From the NCBI RefSeq assembly GCF_900116715.1, contig NZ_FPBM01000009.1:62001-126000 (forward strand): a stretch of 64,000 nt of DNA. The letters run 5' to 3'. Positions 26,644 through 35,229 of this stretch are shown here, piece by piece. The notes under the pieces were generated by a model. That model saw only the letters and a program-made list of their open reading frames with translations. It had not been told where the DNA came from and did not search any database. How positions within the stretch are numbered: the stretch's first letter is position 1; the number at the start of each line of letters is the position of its first letter. A program made the translations under genes and the position numbers. This DNA comes from Polaromonas sp. YR568 (GTDB taxonomy: Bacteria; Pseudomonadota; Gammaproteobacteria; Burkholderiales; Burkholderiaceae_C).

Positions 26644-28144
26644 CCCCGACCGCTTTGGCATTCGCGCGCGACTGCTGACGCTGCTGCTTCCGGCGGTTGT
26701 GGGCCTGCTGGCCCTGGACAGCTGGAACGACTACCGCGCCCTGCACAACCAGGTGCAGGACGCCTACGACCAGGCCATGCTCGAGTCCGTCCATGTACTG
26801 CGCGGCAGCCTCTCGGTGGCGCAGGACGGCGCCTTGCGCCTGAACGCTCCCCTGGCGGTGCAGGCGCTGGTGGATGCCACCGGCCCGCTGCAAAAGCACC
26901 TGCAAGTCAGGCTGACACCGCAAGGCGCAGCCCCCGCGCGCGAATGGACGCTGCTGGGCCAGACCGACCTGCCCGCACCGCCCTTGCAGCCGGCCTCAGC
27001 CACCTCAACCGCTTCTGCCTCCGCTTCGGCTGCCTCTTCCACCGTCTGGTACGACAGCTATTACCGCGACCACACGGTCCGCGTGGCGGCGCTCCAGAGC
27101 AAAGTGCTGGACGGCCGCGGGCAGGCCTTTGACCTGCTGATCCAGATCGCCGAAAGCACCGAGCCACGCGACCGGGCGCAGGCGGCCACGCTGCGGCAGG
27201 AACTGATACGCGACACCCGCATGGTGCTGGTGATGATTTTGCTGGTCTGGCTGGGCGTGACCTGGTCCCTGCGGCCGCTGGAGCGCCTGCGCAAAACCGT
27301 GCTGCAAAACAAGGGCCGCGACCTCGAGCCGCTGGACACCACCGATGTGCCGCATGAAGTGGCGCCGCTGGTCGACGCCGTCAACCAGCACCTGGCGAGC
27401 TATCGCGATTTGCTCGAGCAGCAGTCGCAGTTCCTGGCCGACGCATCGCACCAGCTGCGCACGCCGCTGGCCATCATGTTGACCCAGGCCGGTGTCGCGC
27501 TGCGCGAAAAAGACCCCGAGCAGCTTCACACCACCTTGCGCGCCATGGTTGTCCAGATCTCGCGCAGCCGGCGCCTGTGCGAGCAATTGCTGTCGCTGGC
27601 GCACGCCAATGAAAACGCGCCGCCGGAGGGCGCGCCCGGCATCACAGACCTCAACAACGTCGCCAGGGACGTGGTGCTGCAGTACTTGACACTGGCCCAT
27701 GAAAAGAACCAGGACCTGGGCTGGGTGGACGCCCGGGAAGAGGCCGCTTCAATGCCCTCAGCTGAGCCCACGGAACCCGCTGTGCCCGTGCTGGCCCGCG
27801 GCCCCGAGCTGCATGAGGCGCTATCCAACCTGGTGCACAACGCCATCGCCTACACACCGGCCGGCGGGCACATCACTGTGATGGTGAGCGCCCACGAGGG
27901 CTTTGCGCTGGCTGAGGTGCGCGACGACGGCCCCGGCATTGCCCCTGAGCGGCGGGCCGGGGTGTTTGAACGCTTTCATTCCGGCGCATCCGGCAAAAGC
28001 GCGCATGGCGCCGGCCTGGGCCTGGCCATCGCGCGTGCTTACGCCAGGCGCAATGGCGGCGATATCGAGCTCACCGGCCCGGCCTCCGGCACGGGTTTGC
28101 GTGCGATCCTGCGGCTGCCCCTTGCGGCCGAAACACAGGGCTAA
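26624..28144 (+). CDS. Sensor histidine kinase, TctE-like
   Basis: 506 residues from the ATG at 26624 (MKILRTDPDRFG); the frame is open 125 codons further up but that part lies over the response regulator. Layout: N-terminal membrane helix (LLTLLLPAVVGLLAL), a periplasmic sensing segment to about residue 190, a second helix (MVLVMILLVWLGVTW), HAMP-like region, H-box DASHQLRTPLA with H276, N-box NLVHNAIAYTPAGG, and G-boxes DDGPGI and GAGLGLAIA. The phospho-relay partner is the preceding regulator. The signal is unknown; carboxylates are likely given the tctBA genes 244 bp downstream. Confidence 0.9.
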   Translation: MKILRTDPDRFGIRARLLTLLLPAVVGLLALDSWNDYRALHNQVQDAYDQAMLESVHVLRGSLSVAQDGALRLNAPLAVQALVDATGPLQKHLQVRLTPQGAAPAREWTLLGQTDLPAPPLQPASATSTASASASAASSTVWYDSYYRDHTVRVAALQSKVLDGRGQAFDLLIQIAESTEPRDRAQAATLRQELIRDTRMVLVMILLVWLGVTWSLRPLERLRKTVLQNKGRDLEPLDTTDVPHEVAPLVDAVNQHLASYRDLLEQQSQFLADASHQLRTPLAIMLTQAGVALREKDPEQLHTTLRAMVVQISRSRRLCEQLLSLAHANENAPPEGAPGITDLNNVARDVVLQYLTLAHEKNQDLGWVDAREEAASMPSAEPTEPAVPVLARGPELHEALSNLVHNAIAYTPAGGHITVMVSAHEGFALAEVRDDGPGIAPERRAGVFERFHSGASGKSAHGAGLGLAIARAYARRNGGDIELTGPASGTGLRAILRLPLAAETQG

Positions 28145-28328
28145 ACCGCAGCGCCAAGCCGCGGCAGGCGGCTTCGTAGACCGTTAGTGATAACACGTAT
28201 TTTGGCTTCGGCGACGCAAAACGAAAGCCGATTGGAAGCCTCGCTTCCTAACATCCGCTCCATCTGAACGCCTCGCCGGCCACGCCTTGTGCGCCCGGCA
28301 AAGGCCGAGGCACTACAAGGAGACACGG

Positions 28329-28391
28329 ATGAAACACCCCCTATTGACGACAGCGCCCGCAGCGGCGCGGCACTGGAGCAAACCCCTATGA
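28329..28391 (+). CDS. 20-codon leader ORF translationally coupled to tctB
   Basis: The ATG at 28329 has a strong AAGGAGA site 7 bases upstream (28318-28324) and encodes MKHPLLTTAPAAARHWSKPL. Its TGA overlaps the tctB ATG as ATGA. tctB has no comparable ribosome site of its own, so this short ORF probably carries ribosomes into tctB. Too short to be a tctC remnant with confidence. Confidence 0.55.
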   Translation: MKHPLLTTAPAAARHWSKPL

Positions 28392-28816
28392 ACATGAAGA
28401 ACCGCAACTTCGTACGGGGCCTGTGCCTCATGGCGATCGCCCTGATCTTCGGCGGCGTGTCGCTCAACTACACCATCGGCGAGTTGAGCCGGTCAGGCCC
28501 TGGCATGTTCCCGCTGATCGTGAGCTCGTTCCTCTTTGTAATCGGCGTGCTCACCCTGGTGCGTTCGCACTTCGTCGAGCCCGTACCCCTGGACTACAAC
28601 GTCAAGAACATCGCGCTCATCCTGCTGAGCCTGATCGGCTTTGCGGTGCTCTCCGAGTACGTCAACATGATCCTGGGCATCATCTTCCTGGTGTTCTGCT
28701 CCACCTTTGCCGGCACCTCCTATTCGGTGCTGCGCAACGTCAAGATCTCCGCGGGCCTGATCGCGGTGGCCTTCGGCTTTCAACACTTTCTCGGCCTTAA
28801 CCTGCCGCTCTACTGA
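28388..28816 (+). CDS. tctB: Tripartite tricarboxylate transporter small membrane subunit TctB
   Basis: 142 residues from the ATG at 28388. Four predicted membrane helices: GLCLMAIALIFGGVSL, FPLIVSSFLFVIGVLTLV, IALILLSLIGFAVL and a C-terminal pair around MILGIIFLVFC and GLIAVAFGFQ. The GPGMFP motif between the first two is typical of TctB. It pairs with TctA in the inner membrane to take up carboxylates delivered by a Bug/TctC receptor. Its stop overlaps the tctA start (TGATG). No tctC is found next to it, which is unusual since tctCBA is the common order. Confidence 0.88.
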   Translation: MNMKNRNFVRGLCLMAIALIFGGVSLNYTIGELSRSGPGMFPLIVSSFLFVIGVLTLVRSHFVEPVPLDYNVKNIALILLSLIGFAVLSEYVNMILGIIFLVFCSTFAGTSYSVLRNVKISAGLIAVAFGFQHFLGLNLPLY

Positions 28817-30381
28817 TGGACGTCCTTCACAACCTCGCGTTCGGTTTCGAACACGCACTGACCCTGCAAAACCTTTTGTACTGCGCCCTGGGCTGCACGG
28901 TGGGCACGCTCATCGGCCTGCTGCCCGGGCTGGGGCCTTTGTCCACCATCAGCCTGTTGCTGCCGCTGACCTACTCGATTCCTACCGGCGCCGCACTCAT
29001 CATGCTGGCCGGCATTTACTACGGCGCCCAATATGGTGACAGCGTCAGCGCCATCACCATGAAGATCCCGCACGCCAGCAGCATCGTGGCCTGTATCGAC
29101 GGCTACCAGATGACGCTCAAGGGAAAAACAGGCCTGGCCCTGTTCACCGCCGGCGTCTCCAGCTTTATCGGCGGCACGGTGGCCATCGTGGTGCTGTCGA
29201 CCATGGCGCCCGCGCTGGGCGAAGTCGGTTTCCTCTTCGGGCCGGCCGACTACTGCGCCCTCATGCTGCTGGGTTTTTTCTGCGTGAGCTTTGTCAGCAG
29301 CGGCAGCCTGCTCAACGGCCTGGCCATGGCCATGGTCGGCGTGCTGCTCGGCATGGTCGGCACCGACGTGAACAGCGGCGTGGCCCGCTACGCCATGAAC
29401 CTGCCCTTCCTGCTCGACGGCATCGGCCTGATCAGCATCGCGCTGGGCTGCTTCGGTATCGCCGAAGTGGTGAAAAACCTCGACAACAAAAACGTGCTCA
29501 CGCCCTTTAACGGCAAGATCAAACTCATGCCGACCTGGCCCGAGTTCAAGCGCATCATCCCCAGCGCCTTGCGAGGCAGCGTGATCGGCTCCGTCCTGGG
29601 CATCTTGCCCGGCGGCGGCCCCACGATCGCCCAGTTCGCCGCCTACGCCGCCGACAAGAAGTTCAGCAAATACAAGCATGAGATCGGCACCGGCTGCATC
29701 GAAGGCGTGGCCGGGCAGGCTGCTGCCGACGAAGCCGCCGCACGCACCAGCTTCATCCCGCTCATGGCCATCGGCATTCCTGAAAACGCCGTCATGGCGC
29801 TGATGATGGCGGCCTTCGTCGTCAAGGGCATACAGCCCGGCCCCAACATGATCGGCACCCACCCAGATTTGTTCTGGGGCCTGGTGGCCAGCATGTGGAT
29901 AGGCAACTGCTTCCTGCTCATCCTCAACGTACCGCTGGTGCGCTACTGGCTGTCGGTGTTCAAGATCCCCTACACCGTGCTGTTCCCCGCCATCCTGTTC
30001 TTCTGCTGCATAGGCACGTTCAGCATCAACAACAGCCTGGACGACATCTACACCACCGCCTTCTTCGGCCTGATCGGGTATTTGTTCCTGCGCCTGGACA
30101 TGGAGGCCGCTCCGCTCATGCTCGGCTTCATCCTGGGCCCCATGCTGGAAGAAAACTTCCGCCGCGCCATGCTGCTGAGCCGCGGCAGCTTCAATGTCTT
30201 CGTGAACCGCCCCATCAGCGCCACCCTGCTGGGCGCCATCGCCATACTCGTCGTATGGCAGCTGGTGGTGTTTATCCGCAAGCTGAGGCAATCACCCGAC
30301 CACGTGATTCATCCGGCAGACAAGACGCCGGACGTACCCGCCACGCCTGCCACGCCGGCGCCCCTTGCCACCGCCGAGTAA
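28816..30381 (+). CDS. tctA: Tripartite tricarboxylate transporter large membrane subunit TctA
   Basis: 521 residues, multi-pass inner membrane protein of about 11-12 helices. Family motifs: GTLIGLLPGLGPLSTISLLLP near the N-terminus, YYGAQYGDS, the second GILPGGGPTIAQFAAY and GIPENAVMALMMAAF. It forms the Na+ or proton-coupled translocation pore with TctB. The C-terminal tail is Pro/Ala-rich. It is coupled to tctB by a one-base overlap and followed by a terminator. Confidence 0.95.
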   Translation: MDVLHNLAFGFEHALTLQNLLYCALGCTVGTLIGLLPGLGPLSTISLLLPLTYSIPTGAALIMLAGIYYGAQYGDSVSAITMKIPHASSIVACIDGYQMTLKGKTGLALFTAGVSSFIGGTVAIVVLSTMAPALGEVGFLFGPADYCALMLLGFFCVSFVSSGSLLNGLAMAMVGVLLGMVGTDVNSGVARYAMNLPFLLDGIGLISIALGCFGIAEVVKNLDNKNVLTPFNGKIKLMPTWPEFKRIIPSALRGSVIGSVLGILPGGGPTIAQFAAYAADKKFSKYKHEIGTGCIEGVAGQAAADEAAARTSFIPLMAIGIPENAVMALMMAAFVVKGIQPGPNMIGTHPDLFWGLVASMWIGNCFLLILNVPLVRYWLSVFKIPYTVLFPAILFFCCIGTFSINNSLDDIYTTAFFGLIGYLFLRLDMEAAPLMLGFILGPMLEENFRRAMLLSRGSFNVFVNRPISATLLGAIAILVVWQLVVFIRKLRQSPDHVIHPADKTPDVPATPATPAPLATAE

Positions 30382-30407
30382 GCCAGCCCCGGCGCCACAA
30401 CCCACAG

Positions 30408-30447
30408 GCCCCTTCAACCCTCGCAAGCCGGGTTGAAGGGGCTTGTT
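30408..30447 (+). terminator. Terminator after tctA
   Basis: A 13-bp stem, GCCCCTTCAACCC (30408-30420) with GGGTTGAAGGGGC (30430-30442), encloses a 9-nt loop and is followed by TTGTTT. Confidence 0.75.
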
Positions 30448-30499
30448 TCATGCAGCCGTTGTGGTGAAATGAGCCTCCCCCTTCAGGAGACACGCCAAC

Positions 30500-30940
30500 A
30501 TGAACCGCAGACTCTTCGTACAGGCCGGCGCCGCTGCCGCTTGCGCTACTTTTTTGATAGCCGCTCACGCCCAATCCATGGGGGCCTCCGGCACAAAACG
30601 CCAGGGAATCGTGATCCAGGTCAGCGACAACGACCCGGCCAAATGGAACCTCGCGCTCAACAACGCCAAAAACCTGCAGGACGATGTAGGCGCTGCCAAT
30701 GTCGACATTGAAATCGTCGCCTACGGCCCCGGCATCGGCATGCTCAAGCTCGAGTCACCCACCGGCGCCCGCATCGCCGACGCCGCCAAAGCCGGCGTCA
30801 AAGTCACCGCCTGTGAAAACACCATGCGCGGCCAGAAGCTGACCAAGGACGACATGCTTGCAGGCATCAGCTATGTGCCTGCGGGTGTCACTGAAATCAT
30901 GAAGAAGCAGCACGAAGGCTGGGCGTACCTGCGGCCTTAA
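30500..30940 (+). CDS. Exported DsrE-family protein
   Basis: 146 residues. N-terminus NRRLFVQAGAAAACATFLIAA is a signal sequence with a possible Tat-like RR. The mature part is a DsrE/DsrF-like alpha/beta domain (VIQVSDNDPAKWNLALNNAKNL, IEIVAYGPGIGML, KAGVKVTACENTMRG). The family binds or relays sulfur or acts in small-molecule binding; the conserved CENTM cysteine is present. RBS AGGAG is upstream of the ATG. Function here unknown. Confidence 0.82.
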   Translation: MNRRLFVQAGAAAACATFLIAAHAQSMGASGTKRQGIVIQVSDNDPAKWNLALNNAKNLQDDVGAANVDIEIVAYGPGIGMLKLESPTGARIADAAKAGVKVTACENTMRGQKLTKDDMLAGISYVPAGVTEIMKKQHEGWAYLRP

Positions 30941-30944
30941 GCTC

Positions 30945-31601
30945 TCACGGTTGCTCAACCCCCTCCAGGCGGGCGGCCTGGATGGGACGGTGAAAGCGCT
31001 GGTTCAGCTTGCCGCGCCAATGGTTGATCACCAGGTAGATCAACTGGAAGCACACGGTAAAGATCACGATGACCAGGCCGATCAGAATCAGCCTGTCGCT
31101 CACCTTGGGCAGGGTTTCAATGGCACGCAGCGTGATGGTGGTGGCCTCCACCACACCCACCGCGGCGCCAAAGCCCGAAGACAGCACCATCACAAAAAAC
31201 GCGCGAACCAGGCCCGTCACAAACAGCATGGCGGCAACTGGCGAGCCACTTCGCAACTGCCGCATCGCCTCGACAGCATGGTCAGACACATAGGCCGCCG
31301 CATACAGCGTGAGCGACAGCACCACGGCCAGCCAGGGCGACATGGCGAAGTGCCACTGGCCAAGGGCAACCGTAGCGGGCACGACGTTAACCAGGAAAAA
31401 CATCACCACAAACGTAGGCACCGTCCGCAGCAGCGCGACCAGCCAGGCAGCCGGCGTGGAGGCCAGCCCGTTGCGAAACCGTGCGAGCGCCAGCGGCGCG
31501 CCCAGCAGCAAGCCGCCCAGCAAGGCGCAAATGGCAATCTGGAAATTGACCACCAGGCCCGAGAAGAAGTCCGGCAGGAACCGGGCAAGCACGTCAAGCA
31601 T
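30945..31601 (-). CDS. Polar amino acid ABC transporter permease
   Basis: 218 residues from the ATG at 31601 (MLDVLARFLPDFFSG); longer starts would lie deep in the preceding gene. HisM/GlnP-type permease: FSGLVVNFQIAICALLGG, VALLRTVPTFVVMFFLV and the EAMRQLRSGSP EAA-like loop that contacts the ATPase. It overlaps the receptor-permease fusion gene by 8 bp. No ATPase gene lies in this cluster, so a remote one must be shared if the system is active. Confidence 0.82.
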   Translation of the reverse strand: MLDVLARFLPDFFSGLVVNFQIAICALLGGLLLGAPLALARFRNGLASTPAAWLVALLRTVPTFVVMFFLVNVVPATVALGQWHFAMSPWLAVVLSLTLYAAAYVSDHAVEAMRQLRSGSPVAAMLFVTGLVRAFFVMVLSSGFGAAVGVVEATTITLRAIETLPKVSDRLILIGLVIVIFTVCFQLIYLVINHWRGKLNQRFHRPIQAARLEGVEQP

Positions 31602-33297
31602 AAGACCCCCTGCTGAGGGCCAGCCGCGCCTGCCACATATTGGCCAGGCGATGCACCAGGGCCACCAGCAGCACATAAAAGATCAGCAAGAAGGTGTAGG
31701 TGCTGATGCGTTCGCTGGAAAACGAGGCCACGTCATTTAACGCAGACAGCAGCTCGGGCACACCCATCACCGACGCGGCGGGGCTGCCCCGGGTGGCGTT
31801 CACGATGAAGGCCACCATCTGCGCCCGGGCCCGGTAAACCGCGGCGCTCAAGGCAGGCTGCGCCGGCGCGCGCTCTTCACGCAGCGTGATCATGGCCTCT
31901 GCCACCGCCTGCCCCGCGTTGCTGCCGTTAAAAAGGCCCAGCACCAGCACGGCGGCGGCAAGCGCCACCAGGGGTGAGGTGGCGCCAAAAGCGCCGACCA
32001 CCACACTAGCCAGGATCATCAGCAAAATCAGCGGCGTGGACTGCATGGGCCACAGCAGGCCGCGCATGGCCCCTCTCAGCCACGGATTGTGCGACGTCAG
32101 GCCCGCGCCAAAGGCCAGCGCAAACGCCCAGGTCGCAAGCACGGCGCCCGCCACCAGCAAAATGGAAAACCACACCCCTTCAAACAGCAGGTCAAACGCC
32201 ACCCAGGTCTTGAACATGGCGAGAGTCACCTTGGTACCGGTTGTCTCATGAATGGCGTGTTCCAGCTGGTCAACCCGGTGCGCGAATGGCGTGGGCTCCA
32301 GCTGGTTGTCCAGCGGGGCCATCACGCAGAGGGGATCAATCAGGGAAGTGATCTGCGAGCAATGGCTGCTTGACCACAACTGGCGCTGCTGCTCCAGAAA
32401 GGGCGAGTCCACGCCATATTTTTTGGCCAGCGTCTGCAAGGCGCCCGAGATATGCAACTGCTGCATCGACAAGGCCAGCACGTCCGCCAGGCGCTGCCCG
32501 CCTTCACGCGACACGGCGACGCCCCAGGGCAGCGGCGCAAAGCCGAATTTGGTTTCATAAGCCGCCGCAAACGCGGGCTGCTGCAGGTAAGACGCAAAAA
32601 AACTGTCGTCCTGCGCCACCAGCGAACAGCCACCCAGCCGAAGCTCATCGACCAGGCTGGAGGCCTTGTCAAACAGCTTCAGCCGCGCGCCATTGACCGA
32701 CAGCTCGGCATTGGTGCTGTTGCCCACCGTCACACAGACGGTGTTGCCGCGCAGCTTGACCATGCCGCCTATCTCAAGTTCTTTGCGCCCCAGCACAATG
32801 GTCTGCGACTGGTAGTAGTGCGGCCTGACAAAGACGGCCTCGCGGTCGCGCTGCAAGGTATGGCCCATGGTCGCAATGACCATGTCGACACGCCCTTCAC
32901 CCAGCATGGCCAGGCGATTGGCCGGCGTGACCACCACAAACACCGGCGTCGCGCCCAGCGAGCCTGCCAGCTGGCGCGCCAGGTCGATCTCAAAGCCCTG
33001 CAGCACCCCGGCTTCCTCGAAGGCAAACGGCGGGTAACCGGTGCGTACACCCACCCTCAGGGTTTTGGTGCAGATGACCCGCGAGAGCACGTCGGCCGAG
33101 TCATCGCAACCTGGGGCTTTTTGCGGGCCGGCGGCCTGGGCCGCGGCCGGCGGGCTGACGCCCTGCCCCGCAGCGCTTAAACACAGCAAAGACAGCAATG
33201 ACAGGCCGAGCGCCGGAGCAAGCCTGCGGATGCAAGCCGCAGCGTGCGCCAGGCAACGCATGGCAAGGCCGCTCTCATTGGCACGGCAAACCGGCAT
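31594..33297 (-). CDS. Fused solute-binding protein and permease of a polar amino acid ABC transporter
   Basis: 567 residues from the ATG at 33297, whose A is the last base of the preceding methyltransferase stop (TGATG); a second Met 12 residues later is possible. A hydrophobic segment (LAPALGLSLLSLLCLSAAG) is followed by a type 3 periplasmic binding domain (TLRVGVRTGYPPFAFEEAG, GFEIDLARQLAG, RVDMVIATMGHT; about 70-310), then four or five membrane helices of a HisM-type permease (about 350-560, with QSTPLILLMILASVVVGAFG). Receptor-permease fusions are known in GlnP-like systems. The substrate is probably a polar amino acid. Confidence 0.85.
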   Translation of the reverse strand: MPVCRANESGLAMRCLAHAAACIRRLAPALGLSLLSLLCLSAAGQGVSPPAAAQAAGPQKAPGCDDSADVLSRVICTKTLRVGVRTGYPPFAFEEAGVLQGFEIDLARQLAGSLGATPVFVVVTPANRLAMLGEGRVDMVIATMGHTLQRDREAVFVRPHYYQSQTIVLGRKELEIGGMVKLRGNTVCVTVGNSTNAELSVNGARLKLFDKASSLVDELRLGGCSLVAQDDSFFASYLQQPAFAAAYETKFGFAPLPWGVAVSREGGQRLADVLALSMQQLHISGALQTLAKKYGVDSPFLEQQRQLWSSSHCSQITSLIDPLCVMAPLDNQLEPTPFAHRVDQLEHAIHETTGTKVTLAMFKTWVAFDLLFEGVWFSILLVAGAVLATWAFALAFGAGLTSHNPWLRGAMRGLLWPMQSTPLILLMILASVVVGAFGATSPLVALAAAVLVLGLFNGSNAGQAVAEAMITLREERAPAQPALSAAVYRARAQMVAFIVNATRGSPAASVMGVPELLSALNDVASFSSERISTYTFLLIFYVLLVALVHRLANMWQARLALSRGSYA

Positions 33298-33977
33298 CAA
33301 GCCTCTCCGTGCTTCCAGCTGATTTCGACCAGGTCGAAGTCGACAAACCAGTATTCGCCCACACGATGAAGGCCCTCGCCCGTAAAACGCGACAACACCT
33401 CGGGGCTCAGGCTGGCCAGCTTTTGCAAGGGCAAAGGCGCGGACGCGCAATAGGCGACGCGGGCCTGCAGGCCCAGGCTGTTGGCCATGGCCTGCGTCTT
33501 GTTCACGTCGAGAAACACGTTGTGGGTCATCACGGCCAGCCCATTGGGCGCCAGGTGGTGCTTCAGCCCCTTCAAAAACTGGTCCACATGGCGCCGGCCA
33601 TCGGGGCCGCCTGCGCTCCAGCTTGCAAGGCGGCCATCGTATTCAATATGTTCGGCGGCGAACTGCGGAAGGTTGGTCACCACCAGGTCAAAGCGTGCAT
33701 CGCCGCACGCCTCCCACATGTCGCCGTGAACCAGGCTGGCCCTGGTCAGCAAATGCTCCTGGGTCAACAAATTCTGCGTCGCCTGAACAGCCAGGGCTTC
33801 CAGGTCCACGCCCACCGCACTTTCCGCACCCAGTGCCAACAGTGTGGCCATCACCACACCGCTGCCTGTGCCCATCTCCAGCACCCGGCACGCGTGCACA
33901 CGCTCCGCATGCTGGCGAATGTAGAGCAGCAAGGCGGCGGTGTACTCGCTCGGGCTAAATAAGTTGGTGTCGTTCAA
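33297..33977 (-). CDS. Class I SAM-dependent methyltransferase, HemK/RsmC-like small domain
   Basis: 226 residues from a TTG start; no ATG precedes residue 43 and the conserved block TNLFSPSEYTAALLLY supports the early start. SAM loop EMGTGSG (34-40), acidic DLE, and VVTNLPQF (99-106), which corresponds to the NPPY motif of amino-group methyltransferases but with Leu and Gln. It is coupled to the receptor-permease fusion by TGATG. Substrate not deducible. N-methyltransferase activity on a glutamine or base is the family expectation. Confidence 0.75.
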   Translation of the reverse strand: MNDTNLFSPSEYTAALLLYIRQHAERVHACRVLEMGTGSGVVMATLLALGAESAVGVDLEALAVQATQNLLTQEHLLTRASLVHGDMWEACGDARFDLVVTNLPQFAAEHIEYDGRLASWSAGGPDGRRHVDQFLKGLKHHLAPNGLAVMTHNVFLDVNKTQAMANSLGLQARVAYCASAPLPLQKLASLSPEVLSRFTGEGLHRVGEYWFVDFDLVEISWKHGEA

Positions 33978-34199
33978 AGTCGCTCAAACAGGTTTCTGAC
34001 ATCGCGGAACGGCGGCCTTTTCGCTGGGAGCGAATGGCTTACAGCCTCAACCGAGCGATAGTAACCGATGGCTTACATTTTGCGACACGGGTGACTAGGT
34101 CGTAAAAACAACACGAAACAGTTCCAGGCGGTGACTGGCGCCCGCCCAGCCTGCACGCGGCCTTGCCCGAACCTGGCTGGCGCAGGTAAATTCGCTACC

Positions 34200-34205
34200 T
34201 ATAAT
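34200..34205 (+). promoter_or_regulatory. -10 element of the tRNA-Gly promoter
   Basis: A perfect TATAAT lies 10 bases before the tRNA 5' end. No convincing -35 is seen. The rest of the 238-bp gap 33978-34215 shows only two copies of ATGGCTTACA (about 34031 and 34069) and no gene. Confidence 0.55.
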
Positions 34206-34215
34206 GGTTTTTGAC

Positions 34216-34289
34216 GCGGGTGTAGTTCAATGGCAGAACTTTTGCTTCCCAAGCAAATAGCGTGGGTTCGATTCCCATCACCCGCTCCA
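34216..34289 (+). tRNA. tRNA-Gly, anticodon CCC
   Basis: The acceptor stem GCGGGTG pairs with CACCCGC. The D arm is GTTCAATGGCAGAAC. The anticodon stem TTTGC/GCAAA encloses the loop TTCCCAA with anticodon CCC at positions 34-36. The T arm is TGGGTTCGATTCCCA. Discriminator T and an encoded CCA end at 34289. It reads GGG glycine codons. Confidence 0.95.
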
Positions 34290-34380
34290 TTCCACTCCAC
34301 ATCGCTTCATACCGCCCAAGCCGTTGAATTCATTTGTGACATTCGTGACTTGACGGCGGCATCAAGGCTCAAAGCCAGCC

Positions 34381-35229
34381 TTAAAGCCAGCGTTTTCGCC
34401 TGCGATACGACTTCATGTCGCGAAAGCTCTTGCGGCCTTCCGACGACAGCCCGAGGTAGAACTCCTTGACGTCCTTGTTCTCGGCCAGCGCCTTGGCCGG
34501 GCCGTCCATCATGATGCGGCCGCTTTCCAGGATGTAGCCGTAGTCGGCGTACTTCAGGGCCACATTGGTGTTCTGCTCGGCCAGCAAAATGCTGACGCCT
34601 TCCTTCTTGTTCAGGTCGCGCACGATCTCGAATATCTCGGCCACGATCTGCGGCGCCAGGCCCATGGACGGCTCGTCAAGCAGCAGCATGCTGGGCTTGG
34701 CCATCATCGCCCGGCCAATCGCCACCATCTGCTGCTCGCCACCCGAGGTGTAGCCGGCCAGGCTGGTGCGGCGTGTCTTGAGCCGCGGGAAGTAGGTGTA
34801 GACCCGCTCGAGCGCATCCCGCACCTGCGCGCCGCTGATGGGCCGTGTGTAGGCGCCCGTGATCAGGTTGTCTTCCACGCTCAGGTGGCCAAAGCAGTGC
34901 CGGCCTTCCATCACCTGCACCATGCCCATGCCCACCAGGTCACCGGGCGCGAGCTTGTCGATGCGCTGGCCGCGCAGCTCTATCGAGCCCTTGGTCACCG
35001 CGCCGCGCTCGGAGGCCAGCAGCGTTGAGACGGACTTGAGCGTCGTGCTCTTGCCCGCCCCGTTGGCGCCCAGCAAGGCGACGATGCCGCCTTGCGGCAC
35101 CTCGAACGAGACGCCGCGCAGCACGAGGATCACGTGGTCATACACCACCTCGATATTGCGCACCGACAGGATGGGCGGCGCCGCAGCCCCGGAGGCTGCG
35201 GCTTGCAGGGGTTCAGCGACTGCGTTCAA
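34381..35229 (-). CDS. livF: Branched-chain-type ABC transporter ATP-binding protein LivF
   Basis: 282 residues from a TTG that overlaps the receptor stop (TTGA). Walker A GANGAGKST (54-62), signature TSGGEQQ, Walker B MLLLDEPSMG, and the LivF-type ending with ENKDVKEFYLG. The tail (RDMKSYRRRKRWL) is unusually basic. Together with LivG it energises the LivHM channel on the cytoplasmic face. It is the last gene of the acs-livGHMKF-like operon. Confidence 0.93.
   Translation of the reverse strand: MNAVAEPLQAAASGAAAPPILSVRNIEVVYDHVILVLRGVSFEVPQGGIVALLGANGAGKSTTLKSVSTLLASERGAVTKGSIELRGQRIDKLAPGDLVGMGMVQVMEGRHCFGHLSVEDNLITGAYTRPISGAQVRDALERVYTYFPRLKTRRTSLAGYTSGGEQQMVAIGRAMMAKPSMLLLDEPSMGLAPQIVAEIFEIVRDLNKKEGVSILLAEQNTNVALKYADYGYILESGRIMMDGPAKALAENKDVKEFYLGLSSEGRKSFRDMKSYRRRKRWL

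Noticed and set aside
28810..30291. 493-codon minus frame opposite tctA
   Set aside because: Shadow of a complete TctA membrane protein; the charged, repetitive translation has no family signature.
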